A DNA stretch of 64,000 bases from Paracoccaceae bacterium (lineage in GTDB: Bacteria; Pseudomonadota; Alphaproteobacteria; Rhodobacterales; Rhodobacteraceae): positions 35,385-99,384 of the forward strand of contig JAFIEO010000023.1 of the NCBI GenBank assembly GCA_020832445.1. The letters are read 5' to 3'. The translations under genes and the position numbers were made by a program. Of this stretch, positions 18,343 to 27,791 are shown piece by piece; positions within the stretch are counted from its first letter, which is position 1, and every line of letters begins with the position of its first letter. The notes under the pieces were generated by a model that saw nothing but the letters and a program-made list of their open reading frames with translations, made no database searches and was not told where the DNA came from.

Positions 18343-19050
18343 TCAGGACATGCCACCATCCCGCAAAATCGACGCAAAAGACGCTGAATTGGCAATACGT
18401 ACGGCCTGTGTCCGGCTTTGCGCGCCCATTTTGCGCAATATCGCCGTGACATGGGCCTTGACCGTGGTTTCACTGATCGACAATTCGAACGCAATTTGCT
18501 TGTTCAGATACCCTTCGCAGACCAGCGCCAGAATCCTGCCCTGCTGCGGCGTCAGGGTGGCCAGCTTGTCGACCACGGCCTGTTCGCCACTGCCATCCGT
18601 GCCGGTTGGGGGGGCGTAACTTTCAGGGGTATACGTCCCGCCCTGCATGACCTGACGAATGGCCGCGACAAACCCTTCACGGGGGCTGTGCTTGGGCACG
18701 AAACCCGCAGCACCGGCTTGCAGCACGGCTGTCACAATCCGGTCATCGGCCATAGAGGACACCACCACCACCGGCACACCGGGAACGGCGTTGCGCAGCC
18801 GCATCAACCCGTCCAGACCCGCCACATCAGGCAAGTTCAGGTCCAGCAAAATGGCATCCGGTTCCATCCCGCTGCGCAGGTCTTCCAGCGCCTGACCCAG
18901 CGAACTGGTGGCATGGATGCGGGTAACGGCCAGCGTTTCTGTCAATGTCATTTGCAGGGCTTCGCAAAACAGCGGATGATCGTCGATGATCATGATCATG
19001 TCGGTATCTTTGCCTGCGGCTGCCCCGATGGTGATCATTCTGGCTCTCAT
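18343..19050 (-). CDS. LuxR-family (NarL-type) response regulator
   Basis: A 235-residue two-domain regulator: receiver (IIDDHPLFCEAL, acceptor Asp in LLDLNLPDVAGLDG, Lys in VPKHSP) and C-terminal LuxR HTH (LTPQQGRILALVCEG then NKQIAFELSISETTVKAH). The start is uncertain because several in-frame ATGs (19050, and near MIMIIDD at about 18999) are possible and no ribosome site is decisive. It precedes the FIST and hybrid kinase genes on the same strand and is the likely output of that phosphorelay. Target genes cannot be read from the window. Confidence 0.9.
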   Translation of the reverse strand: MRARMITIGAAAGKDTDMIMIIDDHPLFCEALQMTLTETLAVTRIHATSSLGQALEDLRSGMEPDAILLDLNLPDVAGLDGLMRLRNAVPGVPVVVVSSMADDRIVTAVLQAGAAGFVPKHSPREGFVAAIRQVMQGGTYTPESYAPPTGTDGSGEQAVVDKLATLTPQQGRILALVCEGYLNKQIAFELSISETTVKAHVTAILRKMGAQSRTQAVRIANSASFASILRDGGMS

Positions 19051-19154
19051 TGCTTACCCGTCATTTCGTCCCATCCGCACTTATAGCGCATTTCGACCGG
19101 AAAGTGTGCCCCCTCTTAAGTCCTATGGCGCATAGGGGCTGCATCAGACGCAGA

Positions 19155-19601
19155 TCAGGTCGCCAACAGCGCCACCACGCGACGCAGCGCCAGTTGATAG
19201 CCAAGCGTCCCGCAGCCTGCGATAACCCCGTCAGCGCGCGCACTGACATAGGAATGATGACGGAAGGTCTCGCGCTTGTGGATGTTGGAAATATGAACTT
19301 CCATCACTGGCCCGTCAAAGGTGTTCAGCGCGTCCAGTATGGCCACGGATGTATGCGAATAGGCCCCCGGGTTGATGATGATGGCGCGCGCCGCATCGCG
19401 GGCGGTATGGATCATATCCACGATTTCGCCTTCGTGGTTGGACTGGAACAGCGCCGCCTCGACGCCCATTTCCCGCGCCAGCGCCGCACAATCACGCGCC
19501 ACATCGTCAAGGGTTTCATGGCCGTAGATTTCGGGTTGCCTGCGCCCCAGCAGGTTCAGGTTCGGGCCGTTCAGTATATGGATCATCGGAAGCGGCATCA
19601 T
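19155..19601 (-). CDS. aroQ: Type II 3-dehydroquinate dehydratase
   Basis: Third step of the shikimate pathway: 3-dehydroquinate to 3-dehydroshikimate. The 148-residue protein carries all family motifs: [11 protein letters not shown] at the start, [21 protein letters not shown] with the catalytic Tyr region, and [11 protein letters not shown]. Two adjacent ATGs (19601 and 19598) follow AAAGGA; the second has better spacing. It is divergent from pmbA. Confidence 0.95.
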   Translation of the reverse strand: MMPLPMIHILNGPNLNLLGRRQPEIYGHETLDDVARDCAALAREMGVEAALFQSNHEGEIVDMIHTARDAARAIIINPGAYSHTSVAILDALNTFDGPVMEVHISNIHKRETFRHHSYVSARADGVIAGCGTLGYQLALRRVVALLAT

Positions 19602-19780
19602 CTATCCTTTCGCAACTGGCACCCTTAGTGCCACAGCCCCGCCTGTGCGAAAAGTGCCAAGATGCGGCGCGTGCCGGTTGTGCGGACAGTTTGGCACATA
19701 AAAACGCGCGCGGGCATTTCATTCGCGGCAGGTTCGGCTTACATCTGAACGAAGTTTCATCAACCGACCAAAGGCCAGAT

Positions 19781-21142
19781 ATGTCCAGCACCCCCCTGAC
19801 CGATGCCCTGTCGCCTGTGACACAGGCCCTTCTTGCCGCCGCGCGGGCGGCGGGCGCGGATGCCGCCGACGCCATCGCCATCGAGGGGCGCTCGGTGTCC
19901 ATCGACGTGCGCAAGGGCGGGCTGGAACAGGCGGAACGCGCCGAAGGGCTGGATATCGGATTGCGCGTGTTCATCGGGCAGCGTCAGGCGTGCATTTCAT
20001 CGTCGGATACGCGGCCTGAGACCTTGCAGGCCATGGCCAGCCGCGCCGTTGCCATGGCGCGCGAAGCCCCCGAAGACCCCTATGCCGGACTGGCCGACCC
20101 TGACCAGCTGGCAGATTTGCGCAGCGCCGACGGGCTGGAATTGTTCGATCCCAGCGCGGAGCCTGAACCCGCAGCACTGGAAGAGGACGCGCGCCGCGCC
20201 GAAGCGGCGGCACTGGCCGTCAACGGCGTGACACAGGTGCAATCTGCATCAGCCGCGTATGGCCAGCAGGCCGTGTGGATGGCGGCCAGTAACGGGTTTG
20301 AAGGGGGCTATGCGCGCAGTTCGCGCCACATGTCCTGCGTGGCCATCAGCGGCGAAGGCACCGGCATGGAACGCGATTGGTGCGGCGAGGGGCGCATTTT
20401 CCAGGCGGACCTGCCCAGCGCCGAATATGTGGGCAACCTTGCCGCAGAACGCACGATTGCGCGGGCAGGCGCGCGCAGGCCCAAAACCGGCACATATCCG
20501 GTGCTGTATGATGAACGCATTGCATCCAGCCTGATCGGCCATTTGCTGGGTGCCATCAATGGCAGCGCCATTTCACGCGGATCAAGCTGGCTGCGCGATG
20601 CGATGGACACACCCGTTCTGCCCGATGGCATTTCCCTGCACGAAGACCCGCTGCGCATTCGCCGCTCGGGCAGCCGCCCGTTCGACGCCGAAGGGTTGGC
20701 CAGCCGCAAAAAGGCGCTTGTGCAAGATGGTGTGCTGCAATCATGGGTTCTGGATCTGGCAAGCGCGCGCAAACTGGGGCTGGACAGCACGGCAAACGCT
20801 GTGCGCGGCACATCCGCGCCCCCCAGCCCGTCAACATCGAATGTGATTCTGACCCAAGGCACCAAGACACATGCCGAATTGATCGCTGACATGGGAACGG
20901 GGCTTCTTGTCACATCGCTGATCGGGTCCACCATCAACCCCAACACGGGTGATTATTCGCGCGGGGCCAGCGGGTTCTGGGTGGAAAACGGCAAAATCGC
21001 CTATCCGGTGAATGAATGCACCATTGCAGGCAATCTGCGCGACATGCTGCGCCGGATCATTCCGGCCAATGACGCACAGGACCACCTGTCCAGCGTCGTG
21101 CCCTCGCTTCTGGTGGAAGGGATGATGCTTGCTGGCGAATGA
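19781..21142 (+). CDS. pmbA: TldD/PmbA-family protein (PmbA)
   Basis: A 453-residue member of the TldD/PmbA family, the partner of TldD in a metalloprotease complex that trims small peptides (microcin B17 leader, CcdA in E. coli). The N-terminal VSIDVRKGGLEQAERAEG and C-terminal TSLIGSTINPNTGDYSRGASGFWVENG regions (abbreviated) are characteristic. As usual for PmbA it lacks the HExxxH motif that TldD carries. The start at 19781 is the conserved family start; upstream in-frame sequence has no support. It overlaps the next gene by 14 bases. Confidence 0.9.
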   Translation: MSSTPLTDALSPVTQALLAAARAAGADAADAIAIEGRSVSIDVRKGGLEQAERAEGLDIGLRVFIGQRQACISSSDTRPETLQAMASRAVAMAREAPEDPYAGLADPDQLADLRSADGLELFDPSAEPEPAALEEDARRAEAAALAVNGVTQVQSASAAYGQQAVWMAASNGFEGGYARSSRHMSCVAISGEGTGMERDWCGEGRIFQADLPSAEYVGNLAAERTIARAGARRPKTGTYPVLYDERIASSLIGHLLGAINGSAISRGSSWLRDAMDTPVLPDGISLHEDPLRIRRSGSRPFDAEGLASRKKALVQDGVLQSWVLDLASARKLGLDSTANAVRGTSAPPSPSTSNVILTQGTKTHAELIADMGTGLLVTSLIGSTINPNTGDYSRGASGFWVENGKIAYPVNECTIAGNLRDMLRRIIPANDAQDHLSSVVPSLLVEGMMLAGE

Positions 21143-21920
21143 TGATCTGAACCTGCTGATACGCGCCGCGCAGGATGCCGGACAGATCGCATTGCGACAC
21201 CTGAAGGCGGGACCAACAGTCTGGCAAAAGCCCGACGGGCAAGGGCCGGTGACAGATGCCGATCTTGAAATAGACCGGATGCTGCACAACGTCCTGCGGG
21301 CGGCGCGCCCCGATTACGGGTGGCTGTCCGAAGAAACCCGCGACACGCCCGACAGGCTGGCGCATGACCGTGTTTTCATCATCGACCCGATCGATGGCAC
21401 ACGCGCCTTTGCACAGGGGCAGCAGGGTTTTGCACATGCCCTTGCCGTGGTCGAGCATGGCCTGCCCACCGCCGCAGTCGTGCATCTGCCGGTGCCGGAT
21501 CTGACCTATTATGCCGCGCGCGGACAGGGGGCATTCCTGAACGGGCGCGCCATCAGTGCCGCAGACCGGCGTGCGGTGACAGGCGCGCGCGTGCTGGCCC
21601 CCAAGTCACAATTCACGCCCGAACTGTGGCAAGGGGGCGTGCCCCTGATCGCACCGCATTTTCGTTCATCACTGGCATGGCGCATGGCACTGGTCGCCGA
21701 AGGGCAATTCGATGCAATGCTGTCCCTGCGCCCGACATGGCATTGGGATATTGTCGCAGGCGCGTTGCTGATCGCAGAAGCTGGCGGCAAGGTCAGCGAC
21801 GGGGCGGGGCATAACCTGTTGTTCAACACCAGTTCCCCGCGTTCGGACGGAATAATTGCAGCAGGCGCAGTCATGCACGACGCGTTGATCAATCTGCGCA
21901 AGCCCCAACGCGCAGGCTAA
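21129..21920 (+). CDS. cysQ: Inositol monophosphatase-family 3'(2'),5'-bisphosphate nucleotidase
   Basis: A 263-residue Mg-dependent phosphatase. Metal and catalytic residues are in WLSEETRD, DPIDGTRAF and the C-terminal WHWDIVAGALLIAEAGG. The CysQ branch removes the 3'-phosphate from PAP formed during sulfate assimilation; inositol-phosphatase activity cannot be excluded. The start is TTG at 21129, inside pmbA, with GGAAGG eight bases upstream. The start of this gene and the end of pmbA thus overlap by 14 bases. Confidence 0.85.
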   Translation: MLANDDLNLLIRAAQDAGQIALRHLKAGPTVWQKPDGQGPVTDADLEIDRMLHNVLRAARPDYGWLSEETRDTPDRLAHDRVFIIDPIDGTRAFAQGQQGFAHALAVVEHGLPTAAVVHLPVPDLTYYAARGQGAFLNGRAISAADRRAVTGARVLAPKSQFTPELWQGGVPLIAPHFRSSLAWRMALVAEGQFDAMLSLRPTWHWDIVAGALLIAEAGGKVSDGAGHNLLFNTSSPRSDGIIAAGAVMHDALINLRKPQRAG

Positions 21921-22090
21921 TGGCGCGATTGCGCATATAACCCATGCGCAAAACGCGTCCCACTTGCGCAAACAGCAAAAGACACGCACAAATTATTGCT
22001 TTTTTAAAGCCCGCATGGTGAATAGCGCCTGCCCCTGTATGCGAAATCCACAAGAATGGTGGGCAACGTCCCACATTGAAAGGAAATGCT

Positions 22091-22336
22091 ATGAAAAAAC
22101 GCCTACATCTGGTTTTCGGCGGCGAATTGACAGACCCGCGCGGCACGGAATTCGTTGACACCGACGCGATTGATATTGTCGGCCTGTTTCCGGATTATGC
22201 TTCCGCACATGCGGCATGGAAGAACGCAGCCCAGCGCACCGTTGACAGCGCTGAAACACGTTACTTCATCGCCCATCTGCACCGCCTGATCGAAGAAAGC
22301 GACGAAACCAGCCCGACACGCACACTGGAAGGCTGA
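22091..22336 (+). CDS. DUF4170 family protein
   Basis: An 81-residue protein (MKKRLHLVFGGELTDP...) matching DUF4170, a small alphaproteobacterial family often encoded between an inositol-phosphatase-type gene and Kdo transferase. FGGELTDPRGTEFVD and the ALFPDYASAHAAWKNAAQ-like middle (here with GLFPDY) are its hallmarks. The ATG at 22091 is preceded by AAAGGA. Function unknown; context suggests a role near lipid A or Kdo assembly. Confidence 0.85.
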   Translation: MKKRLHLVFGGELTDPRGTEFVDTDAIDIVGLFPDYASAHAAWKNAAQRTVDSAETRYFIAHLHRLIEESDETSPTRTLEG

Positions 22337-22350
22337 CAGACGGCACACCC

Positions 22351-23571
22351 ATGCAGCATTCTGCGTCCGAACGGCTATATCTTCTGTGGCACCACCGCGC
22401 GGGCAAGTCCCCCGGCGCTTCACCCGTGCCACATCTGGACGGCCCTGTTATCTGGCTGCATGCTGACAATCAGCATGCGGTCGGACAACTTGATGCATTG
22501 TCAGAAGCGATGATGCACCAGCAGGCGCAGCAGGGCAAACATGTGTCGGTGTTGCTAAGCTATGTCGCGGGGTTGCAGCCACCGGCGGAAATACCCGGGC
22601 GGGCGGCGCTGGCGATCGCGGCGGATCGCGTGGATATTATAACGGAAATCATGTCCCGGCTGGCCCCTGTCGCCGTTCTGGTCGCTGTGCAACGACTGCC
22701 TGTCGCAATAATCAGCATTGCGGCCGCCGCCGGGGCCAAGGTCTTGATTGCCGATATGGACAGCCCCCGTTTTCCGGGCGTCTGGGGGCATATCCCGGGC
22801 TTGTCCACAAATCTGATGGGGCGTGTTCACCGTGTCTTTCTGTCCACGCCCGCACAACGCACGAGCTGGGCAAAAGCGGGCGTTGAAGCCGACAAAATGC
22901 TTCTGTCCGGCCCGCTGAATGACGCCCCCATGGCCCTTGGCTGCAATGAGGCGGAACGTGATGCGCTGGCCCAAAGCTTTCGTCAGCGAACTGTCTGGCT
23001 GGCCATTGGGGTGCCCGAAATCGAAGAAGCGACGATTGTTGCGGCCCATCGCGCGGCCCTGCGCGATTCCCACCGTGTTGCACTGATCCTGCACCCGCTG
23101 GACCCGATGCGCGGCACAGCGCTGAAGGCGGAACTTACCCCGAAATTCAACACGGCGTTGCGGTCGGTCGATGACCAGATCACACCCGACACCCAAGTCT
23201 ATATTGTTGATACCGAAGGCGAACGCGGGCTTTGGTATCGGCTGGCTGTCGCTTGCTATATCGGCGGCAGCCTTGACAAGACCGGCGCAACGGTCACGCC
23301 CATGGAAGCGGCGGGTTTGGGTTGCGCTATTGTGCACGGGCGCGAAACCGGACAATTTACTGATGCGTTCCAGCGCCTGACCAGCGCCAGGGCCACCAGC
23401 CGCATTCAGCGCGCCGAGGCTTTGGGGCAGGCCATATGCGCCGCCCTGCGCCCCGATCAGGCCGCACAAATGGCCCATCAGGGGTGGCAGGTTGTGTCGG
23501 AAGGGGCAGAAACCGCCGATATGATCATCGCCACCCTTCTGGAAACACTCGACTTGGCAGGGGCGGCCTGA
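22351..23571 (+). CDS. KdtA/WaaA-like (GT30) protein with diverged active-site motifs
   Basis: A 406-residue protein aligned by position and pattern with 3-deoxy-D-manno-octulosonic acid transferase, which adds Kdo to lipid IVA. The C-terminal half still shows the family pattern ([21 protein letters not shown], abbreviated; later [22 protein letters not shown]). The N-terminal half has ADNQHAVGQ where active KdtA has a VGE motif, and VAVQRLPVA where the ESELWPN-type motif belongs. It may be a diverged or catalytically altered paralogue. It is coupled to lpxK (one-base overlap) and follows DUF4170, the standard position of kdtA in this group. Confidence 0.7.
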   Translation: MQHSASERLYLLWHHRAGKSPGASPVPHLDGPVIWLHADNQHAVGQLDALSEAMMHQQAQQGKHVSVLLSYVAGLQPPAEIPGRAALAIAADRVDIITEIMSRLAPVAVLVAVQRLPVAIISIAAAAGAKVLIADMDSPRFPGVWGHIPGLSTNLMGRVHRVFLSTPAQRTSWAKAGVEADKMLLSGPLNDAPMALGCNEAERDALAQSFRQRTVWLAIGVPEIEEATIVAAHRAALRDSHRVALILHPLDPMRGTALKAELTPKFNTALRSVDDQITPDTQVYIVDTEGERGLWYRLAVACYIGGSLDKTGATVTPMEAAGLGCAIVHGRETGQFTDAFQRLTSARATSRIQRAEALGQAICAALRPDQAAQMAHQGWQVVSEGAETADMIIATLLETLDLAGAA

Positions 23572-24566
23572 TGCGCCCGCCCGCATTCTGGCATACGCCC
23601 CCGGACAAGCCCGCCCTACTTGCGCGCCTGCTGGCGCCCCTTGGGGCGGTTTACGCGGCGGGGACGGCGCGCCGTGTGACGCGCGCGCCGCAATGGCAAG
23701 CGCCGGTGCCGGTAATCTGTGTCGGCAATCTGAATATCGGCGGCACCGGCAAAACGCCGACGGTGATTGCCATTGTCCAGAAGCTGCAAGCGCTCGGGCG
23801 CACGCCACATGTCATTTCGCGCGGCTACGGGGGCCGTCTGGAAGGGCCTGTTCAGGTCCGCGAAGGTCAGCACAGCGCCGCCGATGTGGGCGATGAACCG
23901 CTGCTGCTGGCGGCCTTTACCCCTGTCTGGGTTGCGCGCGACCGTGCGGCAGGTGCGCGCGCCGCAGTGGATGCGGGCGCGCAGGTGCTGGTTATGGATG
24001 ACGGGTTTCAAAACCCCTCCCTGTCCAAGGATATGGCGATTGTCGTGGTTGATGCGGCCACAGGTTTCGGCAACGGGCGCGTTATTCCGGCAGGCCCCTT
24101 GCGCGAACCCGTGGCGGCAGGGCTGGCGCGTGCAGATCTGGTCATATCCATCGGGGGCAGCGCCGCGCAGCGCCAGTTCGCCACCCGTTGGGGCGCGCAG
24201 ATCACATGCCCGCATATGACCGCGCGGCTGGACCCGCTGCAAATGGGCATGACATGGCAGGGACTGCGGGTTCTGGCCTTCGCAGGTATCGGGCATCCGG
24301 AAAAATTCTTTGCGACACTGCGTCACGAAGGCGCGGAAATCCTGCGCGCCGAAGCGCTGAGCGACCACCAACCCCTGTCCGAAGGGTTGATGAAACGGCT
24401 TGAACTGGAAGCAACCGCCTTGGGGGCGCAACTGGTCACCACCGAAAAAGATGCGGTGCGCCTGCCCCATAGCTTCCGGCGCAAGGTTCTGACCTTGCCG
24501 GTGCGGTTGCAGTTTGAGGATGCGGGCACACTGGATGCGGCGCTGCACACCCTGACCCGCAGCTGA
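23571..24566 (+). CDS. lpxK: Tetraacyldisaccharide 4'-kinase
   Basis: Phosphorylates the 4' position of the lipid A disaccharide at the inner membrane. The 331 residues include the P-loop [31 protein letters not shown] and the MDDGFQNPS signature. The TGATG overlap with the KdtA-like gene sets the start at 23571 and indicates coupling. It ends the cysQ-DUF4170-KdtA-like-lpxK string. Confidence 0.94.
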   Translation: MRPPAFWHTPPDKPALLARLLAPLGAVYAAGTARRVTRAPQWQAPVPVICVGNLNIGGTGKTPTVIAIVQKLQALGRTPHVISRGYGGRLEGPVQVREGQHSAADVGDEPLLLAAFTPVWVARDRAAGARAAVDAGAQVLVMDDGFQNPSLSKDMAIVVVDAATGFGNGRVIPAGPLREPVAAGLARADLVISIGGSAAQRQFATRWGAQITCPHMTARLDPLQMGMTWQGLRVLAFAGIGHPEKFFATLRHEGAEILRAEALSDHQPLSEGLMKRLELEATALGAQLVTTEKDAVRLPHSFRRKVLTLPVRLQFEDAGTLDAALHTLTRS

Positions 24567-24670
24567 CGCCCCCATTAATCCACCGGAACCCAACGGAATT
24601 TCTTGCGTTTGTTACATGGATTTCCTATGCGGGCTGCTTATGTCACTGCACAAGAAGGGTGGGACAATTC

Positions 24671-26575
24671 ATGCCGGATCAAGTGTTTCAGACCTACGGG
24701 ATTCACCGTTGGGGGGCGGGGATGTTTGCCCCTCTGGAGAATGGGGATCTGGGCATCGTCAACCCTGCGCGCCCTGATGCGCCAGCAATCAGCCTGCGGG
24801 AACTGCTGAACAACCTTGATGCGCGCGGCGTGCAGACACCCGTTCTGGTGCGTGTGGGGGCCTTTTTGCGCAGGCAGCTTGAATCCCTGAACGATGCATT
24901 CGCGCAGGCCATTGCCGCCAATGGGTATCAGGCCCCCTATCGGGGCGTTTTTCCCATCAAGGTGAACCAGCAGGCCGAAGTGATTGACCGTATCGTGGAT
25001 TACGGGCGGCCCTATACATTCGGGCTGGAAGCGGGGTCCAAGCCCGAATTGATTCTGGCCCTGTCGCGGGATTTGCCGAAAGATGCGCTGCTGATCTGCA
25101 ATGGCATCAAGGACGCCGAATTCATCCGCCTTGGCATTCTGGCGCGCAAGGCGGGCATCAACTGCGTTCTGGTCATCGAAAGCCCGGCCGAGGCGGACAC
25201 TGTCATCGCAGAAGCCAAGCGTCTGGGTGAAAAGCCTGCATTGGGCGTGCGCATCAAACTGACACGGCGCGTCAGCGGCAACTGGGCCGACAGTTCCGGC
25301 GACCGGTCCACCTTCGGGCTGACCACCAAGGAAGTGGTGGACCTGATCGACAAATTGCGCAACGAGGACATGCTGGATTGTCTGGTGTTGCAACATTCGC
25401 ATCTGGGGTCACAAGTGCCACAGATGCTGGATATTCGACAGGCCGTTGATGAAGCGTGCCGGTTCTATACAGAATTGCGCCGCCTTGGCGTGCCGCTGAC
25501 CTATCTGGATCTGGGCGGCGGGCTTGGCATTGACTACACCGGCGAGGCGCGCGCGTCTGACAATTCGGTCAATTACACGCTGGAAGAATACTGCGCCAAT
25601 ATCGTTGAAACCGTGAAATACCAGATGGATGAAGCCGGCGTGCCGCATCCCACACTGGTCACCGAATCCGGCCGTGCGATTGTGGCCTATTCGTCAATGC
25701 TGCTGTCCGACATTCTGGAAGCCAGCTATTTCGACCGCTCTGCGCCGATCACACCGGAAGAAGACGATCATCACATGCTGTCGGATATGGCGGCGATTGT
25801 GGGCTATCTGTCACCGCGTCGCATGCAGGAATGCCTGAACGATGCCGAATATTACCGCGAAGAATTGCGCGCCCTGTTCCGCCGCGGCGTCATTGGTATT
25901 GAAGAAGTCGCGCGCGCCGAACAGATTTTCCTGTATGTCGTGGGCCGCATCAAGGATCTGGTCGCACAAACACCCGATGTGCCGCAGGAAGTGCTTGAAG
26001 AACTGTCCGCGCATCGCGATATTTACCGCGCGAATTTCAGCCTGTTCCAGTCCCTGCCAGATGTCTGGGCGATTGACCAGTTGGTGCCCATTGCGCCCTT
26101 GCAGCGCCTGAACGAGGTGCCGACCCGCCGCGCGGTATTGTCAGACATCACCTGCGACAGTGACGGCAAGATTGACCAGTTTGTTCTGGGCGACGGCATT
26201 GGCAACGCGCTGCCCGTCCATGAACTGCGCCCTAATGAACGCTATTTCATCGGCATTTTCCTTGTCGGCGCCTATCAGGAAACGCTGGGTGATCTGCATA
26301 ACCTGTTTGGCGATACCAATGTCGTGACAGTGGATTTCAATGAAGATGGCGTGCTGGAATTGCAGCACGAAGTCGAAGGCGACACAGTGGCCGAAGTGAT
26401 GGCCTATGTCGAATATGAACCCAAACAATGCCTTGATGCGTTCAAGCGCATCGTTGAACGGGGGGTGCGCAATGGCACGCTGAACCCGTCACAGCGGCGC
26501 ATGCTGATGGAAACCTATCGCCATGCCATCAACGGCTACACCTATTACGAACATGAGGAGCATACCCATGGCTGA
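24671..26575 (+). CDS. speA: Biosynthetic arginine decarboxylase
   Basis: Decarboxylates arginine to agmatine, the entry step of polyamine synthesis here. The 634-residue PLP enzyme has the cofactor Lys in GVFPIKVNQQ, the glycine-rich DLGGGLGIDY and the C-terminal QHEVEGDTVAEVM region of the SpeA fold type III family. I favour ATG 24671 (GGTGGG seven bases before) over the GTG at 24659, which abuts the ribosome site. A weak promoter (TTGCGT-17-TATGCG, 24603-24631) precedes it. It overlaps the next gene by eight bases. Confidence 0.94.
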   Translation: MPDQVFQTYGIHRWGAGMFAPLENGDLGIVNPARPDAPAISLRELLNNLDARGVQTPVLVRVGAFLRRQLESLNDAFAQAIAANGYQAPYRGVFPIKVNQQAEVIDRIVDYGRPYTFGLEAGSKPELILALSRDLPKDALLICNGIKDAEFIRLGILARKAGINCVLVIESPAEADTVIAEAKRLGEKPALGVRIKLTRRVSGNWADSSGDRSTFGLTTKEVVDLIDKLRNEDMLDCLVLQHSHLGSQVPQMLDIRQAVDEACRFYTELRRLGVPLTYLDLGGGLGIDYTGEARASDNSVNYTLEEYCANIVETVKYQMDEAGVPHPTLVTESGRAIVAYSSMLLSDILEASYFDRSAPITPEEDDHHMLSDMAAIVGYLSPRRMQECLNDAEYYREELRALFRRGVIGIEEVARAEQIFLYVVGRIKDLVAQTPDVPQEVLEELSAHRDIYRANFSLFQSLPDVWAIDQLVPIAPLQRLNEVPTRRAVLSDITCDSDGKIDQFVLGDGIGNALPVHELRPNERYFIGIFLVGAYQETLGDLHNLFGDTNVVTVDFNEDGVLELQHEVEGDTVAEVMAYVEYEPKQCLDAFKRIVERGVRNGTLNPSQRRMLMETYRHAINGYTYYEHEEHTHG

Positions 26576-27791
26576 CAACAAGGACGTTCTGGTCATCGGC
26601 GCTGGTGGCGTCGCATCTGTTACCCTGCATAAAATGGCAATGAACCGCGACCTGTTTCCGGGCCGTATTGCCGTGGCCAGTCGCACGCTGTCCAAATGCG
26701 ACGCGATTGCCGCATCCATCAAGGCGCGCACAGGGCAGGTGATTGAGACCTATCAGGTCGATGCCGATGATTTGGCCCAGACAGTTGCCCTGATTGAAAC
26801 CGTGAAACCCGCGCTTCTGGTCAATCTGGCCCTGCCCTATCAGGATCTGGCCCTGATGGAAGCCTGCCTTAAAACCGACGTGTATTATCTGGACACCGCC
26901 AATTATGAACCGCCGGAAGAAGCGAAGTTTGAATATTCGCACCAGTGGAAACTGCATGACCAGTTTAAACAGGCCGGACTTATGGCCACGCTGGGTGTGG
27001 GGTTTGACCCCGGTGTGACCAGCATTTTCGCCACATATGTGCGTAAGCACCACCTGTCGGGCATTCGCCAGATCGACATTCTGGATTGCAATGGCGGCGA
27101 TCACGGCCATCCGTTTGCCACCAATTTCAACCCCGAAATCAACATCCGCGAAGTCACCGCCGAAGTGAAGCATTGGGAAAATGGCGGCTGGGTCACCAGC
27201 CCGCCCATGTCCACCAAAGTGCCGTTCGATTTTGAAGCGGTCGGCGAAAAGAACATGTATCTGATGTATCACGAGGACCTGGAATCCCTTGTGACCCATT
27301 TCCCCGAAATCGAGCGTGCGCGCTTCTGGATGACCTTTGGCGATGCCTATATCAACCATGTCACCGTATTGCAGAATGTGGGCATGACGGGCATTGACCC
27401 TGTGGAATATAACGGTCAGCAAGTCATCCCGCTGCAATTCCTGAAAGCCGTGCTGCCAAACCCCGGGGACTTGGGCGAACGCACCAAGGGCAAGACCAAT
27501 ATCGGCGACATCATCACTGGCCCTGCCAAGGACGGGTCGGGCGAAAAGACGTTCTACATTTACAATATCTGCGATCATGAAGAATGCTTCCGCGAAGTGG
27601 GGTCGCAAGCGGTCAGCTACACAACCGGCGTTCCCGCCATGATTGGCGCGGCATTGATGCTGAATGGCACATGGTCGGGCGCGGGCGTGTTCAACACCGA
27701 ACAGCTGGACCCCGATCCGTTCATGGAAATGCTGAACCAGCACGGCTTGCCATGGCAGGTTGTCGAATTGTCAGGGCCGGTTGATTTCTGA
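26568..27791 (+). CDS. Carboxynorspermidine (carboxyspermidine) synthase
   Basis: A saccharopine-dehydrogenase-like enzyme of 407 residues with N-terminal NAD(P) site VIGAGGVASV. Enzymes of this clade condense putrescine (or diaminopropane) with aspartate semialdehyde to carboxyspermidine (or carboxynorspermidine). LGVGFDPGVTSIF and YHEDLESLVTHFPE are typical. Its place between speA and nspC, with overlaps on both sides, supports this over lysine metabolism. As agmatinase in the same operon yields putrescine, carboxyspermidine is the likely product. Confidence 0.93.
   Translation: MADNKDVLVIGAGGVASVTLHKMAMNRDLFPGRIAVASRTLSKCDAIAASIKARTGQVIETYQVDADDLAQTVALIETVKPALLVNLALPYQDLALMEACLKTDVYYLDTANYEPPEEAKFEYSHQWKLHDQFKQAGLMATLGVGFDPGVTSIFATYVRKHHLSGIRQIDILDCNGGDHGHPFATNFNPEINIREVTAEVKHWENGGWVTSPPMSTKVPFDFEAVGEKNMYLMYHEDLESLVTHFPEIERARFWMTFGDAYINHVTVLQNVGMTGIDPVEYNGQQVIPLQFLKAVLPNPGDLGERTKGKTNIGDIITGPAKDGSGEKTFYIYNICDHEECFREVGSQAVSYTTGVPAMIGAALMLNGTWSGAGVFNTEQLDPDPFMEMLNQHGLPWQVVELSGPVDF

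Noticed and set aside
26529..27743. A 404-codon minus-strand ORF opposite the carboxynorspermidine synthase gene
   Set aside because: Antisense artefact; the plus-strand protein has strong family motifs.
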